Assembly (NCBI RefSeq): GCF_963678165.1
Contig: NZ_OY782755.1
Coordinates: 434,001 to 498,000, forward strand
Direction of reading: 5' to 3'
Length of the DNA stretch: 64,000 nucleotides
Origin: an uncultured Acetobacteroides sp.
GTDB taxonomy: Bacteria; Bacteroidota; Bacteroidia; Bacteroidales; ZOR0009
Shown: positions 9,023 to 17,015 of the stretch, piece by piece
Position numbering within the stretch: the stretch's first letter is position 1
Layout: each line of letters starts with the position of its first letter
Notes under the pieces: model-generated
What the model was told of the DNA's origin: nothing
Databases searched by the model: none
What the model saw: only the letters and a program-made list of their open reading frames with translations
Made by a program: the position numbers and the translations under genes

Positions 9023-9826
9023 CTAGTTCAGCAGAAACCTTTCCACTACCTCGGCCACGCCGTCGTTCATGTTCGAGGCCACGATGTAGTCGGCCCTGTC
9101 GCGCAGCTCGGGGGCCACGTTGTCCACCCACACGCCCAGGCCGGCGTACTCGATCATGCTAAGGTCGTTGCCGGCGTTGCCCACGGCGATAATCTGGCGC
9201 TGGTCGATTTCCAGCCGCTGGGCGAGCACCCCGATGCTGGCCGCCTTGTCGATGCCCTGCGGCATCACCTCCAGGAAGAAGGGCTTCGAGGTGGCCACGC
9301 TCAGGTCCTGGCGCTCCTGCTTCAGGACCTGCTCAACCGTTTTCAGCCGGTCGGGCTCGTCGAGCAGGATGCACTTCACGGCAGCGCCCGTCACCTCGGC
9401 CTTAAACGAGGGCACCTGGAGCAGCGGTAGCCCGGTGAGCTTGCTCTCGAATTCGATGTACTCCGACCGGTTTTCGGTGATGATCCCCTTGGGGGAGTAG
9501 GTGATGATGTGCACGCGGTGCTTCAGGCTGAAGTCGTGGAGGCTGTGCACCTCCTCGCGGGTGAGCGCCCGCTCGAAGATGGGCTGGCGGGTTGCCATGT
9601 CGGTGATCACCGCCCCGTTGAACGAGATGATGTACGACCCAAAGCGTTCCAGCTCCAGCTCCTGGGCAAAGGGGAGCATGGCCGGGGTGGGGCGGCCCGA
9701 GGCCAGCACCACCTTTACCCCGCGCTCCTGCGCCTGCATCAGCAGCGCGCGGTTGCGCTCCGAGATCTGGTGGTCGTCGGTAAGCAGCGTATCGTCCAGG
9801 TCGAGGACGAGCATTTTGTATTCCAT
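9023..9826 (-). CDS. Cof-type HAD-superfamily sugar-phosphate phosphatase
   Basis: Cytosolic magnesium-dependent phosphohydrolase of HAD class IIB (Cof/YidA-like), 267 residues, usual length. Motif I is LDLDDTLL (Asp nucleophile near residue 10), motif II is ASGRPTP (Ser/Thr position near 43), and motif IV appears as GNAGNDLSMIEYAG. In many Cof proteins motif IV reads GDxxND; here the first Asp is Asn, a change I recall in other members as well. The cap domain between motifs II and III (about 85-190) determines the substrate and gives no clue here. Expression is probably from the region 9827-9940 and runs into the structured repeat. Confidence 0.88.
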   Translation of the reverse strand: MEYKMLVLDLDDTLLTDDHQISERNRALLMQAQERGVKVVLASGRPTPAMLPFAQELELERFGSYIISFNGAVITDMATRQPIFERALTREEVHSLHDFSLKHRVHIITYSPKGIITENRSEYIEFESKLTGLPLLQVPSFKAEVTGAAVKCILLDEPDRLKTVEQVLKQERQDLSVATSKPFFLEVMPQGIDKAASIGVLAQRLEIDQRQIIAVGNAGNDLSMIEYAGLGVWVDNVAPELRDRADYIVASNMNDGVAEVVERFLLN

Positions 9827-9943
9827 GGTTGATGTTGCTCTAATGTGATTCTAAACTTAAAGTACACTATTAGTACTCTTTCGGCAGAAATATCTTCAGC
9901 CTTAATGAGTGTACTCACAGAAATTTGGTAAACGTTTATCCTC

Positions 9944-9975
9944 AAAAAAAATCCCCGATGGAAACCATCGAGGAT
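9944..9975 (-). terminator. Terminator after tRNA-Leu
   Basis: Stem 9951-9961 with 9965-9975 (11 pairs, one mismatch), loop AAA, then eight T on the minus strand. It lies 6 bases beyond the tRNA 3' end. Confidence 0.88.
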
Positions 9976-9981
9976 CTTGCT

Positions 9982-10066
9982 TGGTACCCAGAGCCGGGAT
10001 CGAACCGGCACGGATTGCTCCACTGGTGTTTGAGACCAGCGCGTCTACCGATTCCGCCATCTGGGC
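9982..10066 (-). tRNA. tRNA-Leu (anticodon CAA)
   Basis: An 85-base class II tRNA. The anticodon stem is CTGGT/ACCAG with loop CTCAAAC, giving anticodon CAA (reads UUG). There is a long variable arm (TGG...TCC), a T arm GCCGG-TTCGATC-CCGGC, a D arm with GGTAGAC, and an acceptor with a G1.U72 pair as in many bacterial leucine tRNAs. The 3' CCA is encoded. It is followed by its own terminator and preceded by a good promoter. Confidence 0.97.
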
Positions 10067-10089
10067 GTGCGCCTTGTACTCAAGCGGTG

Positions 10090-10120
10090 CAAAGATAGAA
10101 ATATTTTATGTGCTAGCAAG
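10090..10120 (-). promoter_or_regulatory. Promoter of tRNA-Leu
   Basis: On the minus strand CTTG (10120-10117), a 19-base spacer, and TATCTTTG (10097-10090) match the Bacteroidetes primary sigma consensus TTTG-N19-22-TAnnTTTG with one mismatch. The box ends 23 bases before the mature tRNA 5' end. Confidence 0.65.
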
Positions 10121-10149
10121 TCCCGTCCAATCAAAAATTGGCGATTCTG

Positions 10150-12081
10150 CTACTTTCGGACGGCTTCTGCTGCTGTGGGTAGCTCCATTGTAGCCCTTAG
10201 GGCTGTCTGGAAGAGCGATTCGGGATCGATGCCGCAGTCCTTGTGAAGCTGCTGCACGGTGCCGTGCTCGATGAACCTATCGGGAGCGCCCAAGCGGGTT
10301 ATGCGGTTGGTGTAGCCGTTGTCGGCCATAAACTCGAGCACCGCGCTGCCGAATCCTCCCTGTAGAACCCCATCCTCTACGGTGATGATATACCTATACT
10401 GCTTAAGGATGGAGTGGAGCAGCTCCTCGTCGAGGGGCTTGGCAAAGCGCATGTCGTATAGGCCAACTGCAATGCCCTGCTTGGCTAGGCGGGTAACCGC
10501 CGTTTGGGCGAAGTTGCCAGGATGGCCTAGCGTTACGAAGGCTACGTCGTTGCCCTCGCATACGGTCCGTCCCTTGCCTATCTCTATTTCGGTGAAGGGC
10601 TGCCTCCAGCTATGCGTTACGCCCCTACCACGAGGGTAGCGGATGGAGAATGGCCCCTTGCCACCCAACTGTGCGGTGTACATCATGTTGCGCAGCTCCA
10701 CCTCGTTCATGGGGGCGGCAACAACCATATTGGGAATGATGCGGAAGAAGCCGATGTCAAACATGCCGTGGTGCGTTGGGCCATCTTCGCCCACAATGCC
10801 GCCACGGTCGAGGCAGAATACCACGTCGAGGTTCTGCAGGGCTACGTCGTGGATCACGTTGTCGTAGGCGCGCTGCATAAACGAGGAGTAGATGTTGCAG
10901 AAGGGGATATACCCTGCTGCGGCCAGTCCCGCCGAGAAGGTTACGGCGTGCTGCTCGGCAATGCCTACATCGAAGGCGCGCGATGGCATCTTCTCCATCA
11001 TGATGTTCAGCGAGCAGCCGCTTGGCATAGCGGGGGTAATGCCTAGTATCTTTGGGTTCTGCTTGGCCAGCTCCACAATGGTCTCGCCAAACACATCCTG
11101 GTATCGTGGTGGAATGGCCTGGTCAACCGGCATGGTTTCGCGAAGGCCCGTTTCCTTGTCGAATACGCCGGGAGCGTGCCATATGGTTTGGTCTTCCTCG
11201 GCGGGCTTGTACCCCTTGCCCTTTTTGGTGAGCACATGGAGCAGCTTAGGCCCTGGAATATCCTTTAGGTCGTTAAGAATCTGGGTGAGGCGTACCACAT
11301 CGTGCCCGTCAACCGGACCAAAGTAGCGGAAGTTGAGCGACTGGAAGAGGTTGCTCTGCTGTAGCACTGCCGTCTTTACGCCCGACTCAATCTTCTTTAC
11401 GTAGCGGCGGGCAACAGGTCCCAGCTTTTCGAGATGGGCAAGGATGTTCCAAACATCCTTACGCATTTTGTTGTACGATTTGGAGGTGGTGATGTCGAGC
11501 AGGTACTCCTTAAGCGCCCCAACGTTGGCGTCGATGGCCATGTTGTTATCGTTGAGGATTACCAGGATATCCGACTTCTCGATGCCCGCATTGTTGAGCC
11601 CTTCGAAGGCTAATCCACCCGTCATCGATCCATCGCCAATGATGGCCACAACATGCCGATTCTCCTTGTTCATCCTAGCGGCAACGGCTAGGCCAAGTGC
11701 CGCCGATATGGAGGTGGAGGAGTGCCCAACGCCGAAGGCATCGTACTCGCTCTCGTCCATCTTAGGGAAGCCGCTAAGGCCTTTGTACTTTCGGTTGGTG
11801 TGGAAGTTCTTTCTTCTACCGGTGAGTATCTTGTGGGGGTAGGCTTGGTGGCCTACGTCCCAAACTAGCTTATCGTAGGGGGTGTTGAATACGTAGTGTA
11901 GCGCAACGGTGAGCTCCACCACGCCCAATCCGGCGCCAAAGTGCCCGGGGTTGGTGGATACCTGATCGATGATAAAGTCGCGCAGCTCGTCGCAAACCTG
12001 CTCGAGCTGGGTCTCATCCAATTGCTTTAAATCGGAAGGGAACTCTATACGATCTAGTAGCTTTTTTGTCTCTTCAGTCAT
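10150..12081 (-). CDS. dxs: 1-deoxy-D-xylulose-5-phosphate synthase
   Basis: First enzyme of the MEP isoprenoid pathway: condenses pyruvate with glyceraldehyde 3-phosphate using thiamine diphosphate; cytosolic. The start at 12081 (MTEETKKLLDRIEFP) gives 643 residues, the normal length. The longer frame to 12126 overlaps a -7 box TAACTTTG at 12112-12105. Motifs seen: ThDP-binding GDGSMTGGLAFEGLNNAG, the KKGKGYKPAE loop, and DRGGIVGEDGPTHHG in the pyrimidine-binding domain. A second MEP-pathway gene, ispE, is in the window at 44464-45270, not linked to it. The stop lies 30 bases beyond the tRNA promoter, so dxs transcripts may read toward tRNA-Leu. Confidence 0.96.
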   Translation of the reverse strand: MTEETKKLLDRIEFPSDLKQLDETQLEQVCDELRDFIIDQVSTNPGHFGAGLGVVELTVALHYVFNTPYDKLVWDVGHQAYPHKILTGRRKNFHTNRKYKGLSGFPKMDESEYDAFGVGHSSTSISAALGLAVAARMNKENRHVVAIIGDGSMTGGLAFEGLNNAGIEKSDILVILNDNNMAIDANVGALKEYLLDITTSKSYNKMRKDVWNILAHLEKLGPVARRYVKKIESGVKTAVLQQSNLFQSLNFRYFGPVDGHDVVRLTQILNDLKDIPGPKLLHVLTKKGKGYKPAEEDQTIWHAPGVFDKETGLRETMPVDQAIPPRYQDVFGETIVELAKQNPKILGITPAMPSGCSLNIMMEKMPSRAFDVGIAEQHAVTFSAGLAAAGYIPFCNIYSSFMQRAYDNVIHDVALQNLDVVFCLDRGGIVGEDGPTHHGMFDIGFFRIIPNMVVAAPMNEVELRNMMYTAQLGGKGPFSIRYPRGRGVTHSWRQPFTEIEIGKGRTVCEGNDVAFVTLGHPGNFAQTAVTRLAKQGIAVGLYDMRFAKPLDEELLHSILKQYRYIITVEDGVLQGGFGSAVLEFMADNGYTNRITRLGAPDRFIEHGTVQQLHKDCGIDPESLFQTALRATMELPTAAEAVRK

Positions 12082-12236
12082 CTGACGTTGTAGATAGAAC
12101 GGGGCAAAGTTAATATTACGAAACATAAAAAGGCGAGATTTTCAACTATTAGGTTTGAAGTTTGAATGTTTTGCCTATTTTTAACGATCTTAACTAAGTG
12201 CTTGTAATTAAGCTTTTATACAAAAACAATTAAACT

Positions 12237-13268
12237 ATGAGTAGTGCTCTTAAAACACTATCGCTGGCTGCATTGATGGGATTCTCGCTGTTCTCGTGCG
12301 TCCCTGCTAAGCAGTATAACCTTCTTAAGGACAATAATACCAAATGCGAGGAGGAGCGTGCCCGCCTGAACAAGACGAACGACTCGCTGAAGATCTGCGT
12401 GCGCGAGCTAGCCTCGGCAGGCTCGGTGCTCGAGCGCGAGAAGGCGGCGCTAATCTCCGACAGCACCAAGCGGCAGCTTGCCTTTGTTGCCCTCTCCGAA
12501 GATTACTCGAAGCTGCAGGATAGGTACAACGACCTAAACCTCGCCCACGAGGCATTGCTGAAGGGCGCACAGTCGGAATCGAAGAAGCTCCTTGCCGAGA
12601 TACAGAAGGCGCAGTCGCTGCTGATGCAGCGCGAGGACTCGCTGCGCGCCCTCGAGGGGCAGCTCAACACCCGTAGCAGCAAGCTAACCTCGGCTCAAAC
12701 CCAGATGGACTCGCTGCTGCGCAACCTGAACGAAAAGAATACGGCTCTTGTTGAGCTGCAAACCATGCTCGCCAAGAAGGACTCGATCAGCAACGCCCTT
12801 CGCCAGAAGGTGAAGAATGCGCTCACCGGGTTCGAGGGAAAGGGGCTTTCCATCACCCAAAAGAACGGCATGGTGTACGTGTCGATGGAGGATAAGCTGC
12901 TGTTTAAGTCGGGTAGCTTCGAGATTGATACCCGAGGTGCCGATGCCATTCGGGAGCTGGCCAACGTGCTGGGCCAAAACAAGGACATCAACATCATGGT
13001 GGAGGGCCACACCGACGACGTGCCCTACCAGGGCCGCGGCGAGCTGAAGGATAACTGGGACCTGAGCGTGAAGCGCGCCACCACGGTGGTTCGCCTGCTT
13101 ACCGAGAATAAGGAGATCGCCCCAACGCGCATCACCGGCGCCGGCCGCAGCCAGTATCTGCCTATTGATGCTGCTGGTACCCCACAGGCCCGCCAGAAGA
13201 ACAGGCGCACCGAGATCATCCTAACGCCCAACCTCGACGAGTTGATGCAGATCATCGAAAAGAACTAG
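12237..13268 (+). CDS. OmpA-family lipoprotein with coiled coil
   Basis: Peptidoglycan-anchoring outer-membrane lipoprotein of 343 residues. A lipobox, FSLFSC, puts the lipidated Cys at residue 21. Residues about 35-190 are a long charged coiled coil (heptad-rich stretches of K/E/L/Q). Residues about 215-335 are an OmpA/MotB domain with the peptidoglycan-binding signature VEGHTDDVPY...NWDLSVKRATTVVRLL...ITGAGRSQYLP...NRRTEI. The family tethers the outer membrane to the cell wall. It is transcribed alone, divergent from dxs, and has a clear terminator after it. No motor or secretion genes adjoin it, so a structural role is inferred. Confidence 0.92.
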   Translation: MSSALKTLSLAALMGFSLFSCVPAKQYNLLKDNNTKCEEERARLNKTNDSLKICVRELASAGSVLEREKAALISDSTKRQLAFVALSEDYSKLQDRYNDLNLAHEALLKGAQSESKKLLAEIQKAQSLLMQREDSLRALEGQLNTRSSKLTSAQTQMDSLLRNLNEKNTALVELQTMLAKKDSISNALRQKVKNALTGFEGKGLSITQKNGMVYVSMEDKLLFKSGSFEIDTRGADAIRELANVLGQNKDINIMVEGHTDDVPYQGRGELKDNWDLSVKRATTVVRLLTENKEIAPTRITGAGRSQYLPIDAAGTPQARQKNRRTEIILTPNLDELMQIIEKN

Positions 13269-13289
13269 AAAATTTCGTAGGCTATAGCA

Positions 13290-13319
13290 AGGCGCGGCAA
13301 ACATGTCGCGCCTTTTTTT
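13290..13319 (+). terminator. Terminator after the OmpA lipoprotein gene
   Basis: AGGCGCG (13290-13296) pairs with CGCGCCT (13307-13313), followed by seven T. Confidence 0.9.
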
Positions 13320-13387
13320 GTTAGCCGTGGAAACATCAATTGCCTATTTTTGGAGGCTATCTTTACTACCAAATTGAATACAGGAAT

Positions 13388-14638
13388 ATGAGTTGGATTA
13401 ACCCTAAGAACCACCACCCGCAGTTTAGCGCGCTCGAAATACTGAAGTATGTAGGCCCCGGCCTGCTGGTAACGGTCGGCTTTATCGACCCCGGCAACTG
13501 GGCATCGAACCTGGCCGCTGGCGCCACCTACGGCTACGCGCTGCTGTGGATGATTACCCTATCTACCATCCTGCTTATCGTGCTGCAGCATAACGTGGCG
13601 CACCTGGGCATTGCCACCGGGCTGTGCCTGTCGGAGGCGACCAACAAGTACTTTAGGCCCGTTACGGCGAAGCTCTTCCTGAGCTCGGCCATGCTGGCCT
13701 CCATCTCCACCTCGCTGGCCGAGATTTTGGGCGGCGCCATCGCCCTGAACATGCTCTTTGCGGTGCCCATTGGGGTTGGCGCGGTGCTGGTGATGGCCTT
13801 TGTGCTGGTGATGCTGCTCACCAACAGCTATAGGGTGATCGAGCGTTGGATTATCGCCTTTGTCTCCATCATTGGGCTGTCGTTCATCTACGAGCTCTCG
13901 CTGGTTAACGTCGACTGGGGCACTGCCGCTAGGGCGTGGGTTACCCCATCGTTCCCGCAGGGGTCGATGGTGGTAATCATGAGCGTGCTCGGGGCCGTGG
14001 TGATGCCGCACAACCTCTTCCTTCACTCCGAGATCATCCAGAGCCGCCAGTGGAACCTCTCGGACGAGAAGGTGATCGAGCGGCAGCTCAAGTACGAGTT
14101 CTTCGATACGCTCCTCTCCATGGTGGTGGGCTGGGCCATCAACAGCGCCATGATCCTGCTTGCCGCCGCCACCTTCTTCGCGGTAGGGTCGCAGGTAACC
14201 GAGCTGCAGCAGGCCAAGAACCTGCTCATCCCGCTCCTGGGCGATAACGCCAGCAACGTGTTTGCCCTAGCGCTGCTCTTTGCCGGGGTGGCCTCCACCA
14301 TCACCTCGGGGATGGCGGCCGGCTCCATCTTCGCCGGCATGTTCAACGAGCCCTACGACATCAAGGACTCGCACTCGCGCACCGGGGTGATTGTCTCGCT
14401 GGTGGCGGCAACCATCCTCATCTTCATCATCGGCGATCCGTTTCGGGGGCTCATCCTCTCGCAGATGTTTCTGAGCATGCAGCTGCCCTTCACCATCTTC
14501 TTCCAGGCGCGGCTCACCTCGTCGGAAAAGGTGATGGGCAAGCACCGCAACACCCCCTCCACCCGCATCATCATCTACCTGCTGGGGGCCATTGTTACGG
14601 CGCTTAACGTGGCGCTGCTGGTTAGCTTCTTCGTATAG
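13388..14638 (+). CDS. Nramp-family divalent metal transporter
   Basis: Proton-coupled importer for manganese or iron in the inner membrane. The start at 13388 (MSWINPKNHHPQ, with AGGAAT just upstream) gives 416 residues; the longer frame from 13340 adds an unlikely leader. The two helix-break motifs that bind metal are present: GFIDPGNWASNLAAG in helix 1 (Asp and Asn of DPGN) and VVMPHNLFLHS in helix 6 (a Met-Pro-His-Asn rather than Ala-Met-Pro-His context). About eleven hydrophobic segments are visible. No Fur- or MntR-type box was recognised upstream. It is likely monocistronic, followed by a 41-base repeat array. Confidence 0.92.
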   Translation: MSWINPKNHHPQFSALEILKYVGPGLLVTVGFIDPGNWASNLAAGATYGYALLWMITLSTILLIVLQHNVAHLGIATGLCLSEATNKYFRPVTAKLFLSSAMLASISTSLAEILGGAIALNMLFAVPIGVGAVLVMAFVLVMLLTNSYRVIERWIIAFVSIIGLSFIYELSLVNVDWGTAARAWVTPSFPQGSMVVIMSVLGAVVMPHNLFLHSEIIQSRQWNLSDEKVIERQLKYEFFDTLLSMVVGWAINSAMILLAAATFFAVGSQVTELQQAKNLLIPLLGDNASNVFALALLFAGVASTITSGMAAGSIFAGMFNEPYDIKDSHSRTGVIVSLVAATILIFIIGDPFRGLILSQMFLSMQLPFTIFFQARLTSSEKVMGKHRNTPSTRIIIYLLGAIVTALNVALLVSFFV

Positions 14639-14784
14639 CCATCGTCGGCTGGCGGATGACCTTTCATGCCAGGCTAGGTTCTTCCTATGCCTGTCGGGGT
14701 CTATTTTCCCCGAAGGAATGCTCTTTCCTGCTGTTTTTGGGCCTCCTCCTTGCGCGTATTTGCCCTTTAAAATCATTTCTGATG

Positions 14785-15090
14785 GATTTCACGGCCTGAA
14801 AGTGGCCCTGAAAAAGATTTTCATCGGCTTTCAAGGTGTAAAGTTTATGGAAAATGAAAATTCACCGACTTTACACATGTAAAGTGATCCGAAAGACAAA
14901 AATTACAGACATGACACGTGTAAAGTCAGCGAAAAATGAATTTCGAATGACATGACACATGTAAAGTCGTCCAAAAGACGAAAATTATAGACTTTACACC
15001 TGTAAAGTCTGTGAAAGCTGAGGTGTCATTGACTTTACACCTTGTAAATTCAGTAAAAAGATCTGGCTCCGCAATTTTCACGGCGAGATA
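14785..15090. repeat. 41-base tandem array with palindromic core
   Basis: Units begin at 14785, 14826, 14867, 14908, 14949, 14990 and 15031, exactly 41 bases apart; a degenerate unit may begin near 15072. The core is close to the 20-base palindrome GACTTTACACNTGTAAAGTC, followed by about 21 more variable, AT-rich bases that are themselves related between units. The two outermost units are the most decayed. The array fills much of the 647-base gap 14639-15285 between two plus-strand genes. I see no convincing gene in the rest of this gap. Confidence 0.9.
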
Positions 15091-15285
15091 TCCCTTTTCT
15101 TACGGGCCTTGGGGGGATTCTCTGCTGCACCTAGGAGCCATCGCTTCCGGCAAGAGCCGCTCCACCAAAGAAGCGGCGCCCACGAACTTTTTGAAGCCGT
15201 AGAAGTTTAGAAGATATAGCCCCAGCAGATCAGCGAAGGCGCTGAAGCTGGAGGGACGAGCGACAACCAACCAATCGAAGTCGTA

Positions 15286-15672
15286 ATGAAGAGCCGTAAC
15301 ACTACCTTTTCGCTTCGCAAAAGGGCGCATAGTTTTAGGTACGCCTTTCGGGGGATTGTGGGGTTCATCAGCCTGGAGCATAACGCCTGGATTCATGTGG
15401 CGATGGCCGCCTTGGCGCTTGCGCTGGGGGCTGCGCTCCACATCAGCCAGCAGGAGTGGGCTACGGTGGTTATCCTCATTGCGCTGGTGCTGGCCGCCGA
15501 GGCCTTCAACTCGGCCATCGAGGCGCTGGCCGATCACGCCACCGACACCATTCACCCGCTGATCGGCAAGGCGAAGGACTATGCGGCAGGAGGGGTGCTG
15601 CTGCTGGCCGTGGGGGCGCTTATCGTCGGGTGCATCATCTTTATCCCTAAAATATCGGAGCTATTCTCCTAA
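15286..15672 (+). CDS. dgkA: Diacylglycerol kinase / undecaprenol kinase family
   Basis: Small inner-membrane kinase of 128 residues that phosphorylates undecaprenol (or diacylglycerol), recycling the lipid carrier of cell-wall synthesis. Three membrane segments are seen at about 38-60, 62-80 and 102-122. The family signature EAFNSAIEALAD near residues 72-83 matches the E-x2-NTAIE-x3-D pattern, and an amphipathic N-terminus RKRAHSFRYAFRG precedes it. Only 11 bases separate it from the next gene, so they form an operon. In Gram-negative Bacteroidetes the substrate (lipid A-derived diacylglycerol or undecaprenol) is undecided. Confidence 0.92.
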   Translation: MKSRNTTFSLRKRAHSFRYAFRGIVGFISLEHNAWIHVAMAALALALGAALHISQQEWATVVILIALVLAAEAFNSAIEALADHATDTIHPLIGKAKDYAAGGVLLLAVGALIVGCIIFIPKISELFS

Positions 15673-15683
15673 CACAGGAAATC

Positions 15684-16025
15684 ATGGAAGAAGAATCGGA
15701 CCAGAACTTAGAGCAGAATTTAGACCAGAACCCGGAGCAAGAGCAGGGGCAGAACTCGGAGCCAACCAAGATCGTACGGTTTGCCCGCTTCCTTTTTGTT
15801 TGGATATGCATTGGAATTCCCCTGGGGCTGTACACCCTCACCGTTGGCCCCATGGAGTGGCTAAACCGCTACGCGCACAAAACCGCCATGCCTGCCGAAG
15901 ATGTGGCCTACTACGGGCGGCTTATTGTGCTGGGGTTTGTGGTTGTCTCGTTCCTGGTTGCCTTCCTCATCTGCCGCGTAATCCTGAAGTGCGGGCGCCG
16001 AAGGAATCGGAGAAATAGCTGCTAG
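15684..16025 (+). CDS. Small two-span membrane protein, unknown function
   Basis: 113 residues. The first 30 residues are acidic and rich in Gln, Glu and Asn (short QNLEQNLDQNPEQ-type repeats). Two hydrophobic segments follow at about 36-55 and 79-100, and the tail is basic (CGRRRNRRNSC). I do not recognise a family. It is 11 bases after dgkA and probably co-transcribed, so an envelope role is possible, but nothing in the sequence shows it. Confidence 0.75.
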   Translation: MEEESDQNLEQNLDQNPEQEQGQNSEPTKIVRFARFLFVWICIGIPLGLYTLTVGPMEWLNRYAHKTAMPAEDVAYYGRLIVLGFVVVSFLVAFLICRVILKCGRRRNRRNSC

Positions 16026-16143
16026 GCCTCCTGCTTTGCAGGACGCTGCATTTATCCCTAAATTCCCTAATGGGGATATAGCGGCAGTGGGAGGGGGTCG
16101 GTATGCGCGCGATATTCCTTTGCCGAACGCTGGCACTGCGCAT

Positions 16144-16170
16144 AAAAAAACGCCCCTGCTGAGGGGCGTT
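16144..16170 (-). terminator. Terminator of the lipid A operon
   Basis: AACGCCCC (16149-16156) pairs with GGGGCGTT (16163-16170); on the minus strand it is followed by seven T. It lies 24 bases past the lpxA stop codon. Confidence 0.92.
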
Positions 16171-16193
16171 TCCTTTATATGCTTTTACGACGG

Positions 16194-17000
16194 CTAGATG
16201 TCTAGATCTTCGCTTTTGGCCTTGCCAGCGTAGCCCTTGATGATGCCTCGCTTGGAGTCCTTCACGAAGCTCACGATGTAGTCGCGGAACTCGCTCTGTG
16301 GCACCTCCGCCTCGATGGCCTCCACCGCTTTCGACACGATGTAGCCGCTCTGGTACAGCAGGCGGAAGATATCCTGAATCTGGTGGATCTCCTCGGGGTT
16401 AAACTGGCGGCGGCGCAGCCCAACGGAGTTGATGCCCACGTACGATAGCGGATCGTGGCCAGCCTTTACAAACGGCGGAACATCCTTGCGCACGAGCGAT
16501 CCGCCGGAGATCATCACGTGGCCCCCGATGCGGACAAACTGGTGTACCAGCGAGTGGGCGCTAAGGATGGCAAAATCGTCGATCTCCACCTCGCCAGCCA
16601 GCTGAACTCCGTTGCCTAGGATGATGCTATTGCCCATAATGACGTCGTGCGCCACGTGCGCGTAGGCCATGATAAGGCAGCTGCTTCCCACCACCGTCTT
16701 TCCCTTTGCTGCGGTGCCCCGGTTAACGGTAACGCACTCGCGGATGGTGGTGTTGTCGCCAATTTCAGCCGTTGTTATTTCGCCTCTGAACTTGAGATCT
16801 TGGGGAATCGCCGATATTACGGCGCCAGGAAAAATCCTGCAGTTTTTCCCAATGCGAGCGCCATCCATTACGGTAACGTTCGGGCCAATCCACGTTCCAT
16901 CTCCAATCACCACGTCCTTGCCTATCCAGGCAAACGCGTCGATGGTTACGTCGGCTCCGATCTTCGCATCGGGATGAATGTAAGCCATTGGTTGACTCAT
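16194..17000 (-). CDS. lpxA: UDP-N-acetylglucosamine acyltransferase
   Basis: First step of lipid A synthesis: transfers a 3-hydroxyacyl chain from acyl carrier protein to the 3-OH of UDP-GlcNAc; cytosolic trimer. 268 residues, usual length. The left-handed beta helix is visible as hexapeptide repeats (IGADVTIDAFAWIGKDVVIGD...) over about residues 8-190, with the catalytic His in MAYAHVAHDVIMGN and a helical C-terminus. The substitution determining chain length cannot be read with confidence. It is the last gene of the HD - lpxD - lpxC/fabZ - lpxA operon, 15 bases after its upstream neighbour. Confidence 0.96.
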   Translation of the reverse strand: MSQPMAYIHPDAKIGADVTIDAFAWIGKDVVIGDGTWIGPNVTVMDGARIGKNCRIFPGAVISAIPQDLKFRGEITTAEIGDNTTIRECVTVNRGTAAKGKTVVGSSCLIMAYAHVAHDVIMGNSIILGNGVQLAGEVEIDDFAILSAHSLVHQFVRIGGHVMISGGSLVRKDVPPFVKAGHDPLSYVGINSVGLRRRQFNPEEIHQIQDIFRLLYQSGYIVSKAVEAIEAEVPQSEFRDYIVSFVKDSKRGIIKGYAGKAKSEDLDI

Positions 17001-17015
17001 CTTCTGTTCGTTTTG

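Noticed and set aside
14785-15090. CRISPR array
   Set aside because: The 21-base intervals are related to one another rather than unique, repeats are only about 20 bases and decayed, and no cas gene is in the window.
15011-15202. Short plus-strand frame in the gap before dgkA
   Set aside because: Starts inside the repeat array, has no recognisable domain or promoter.
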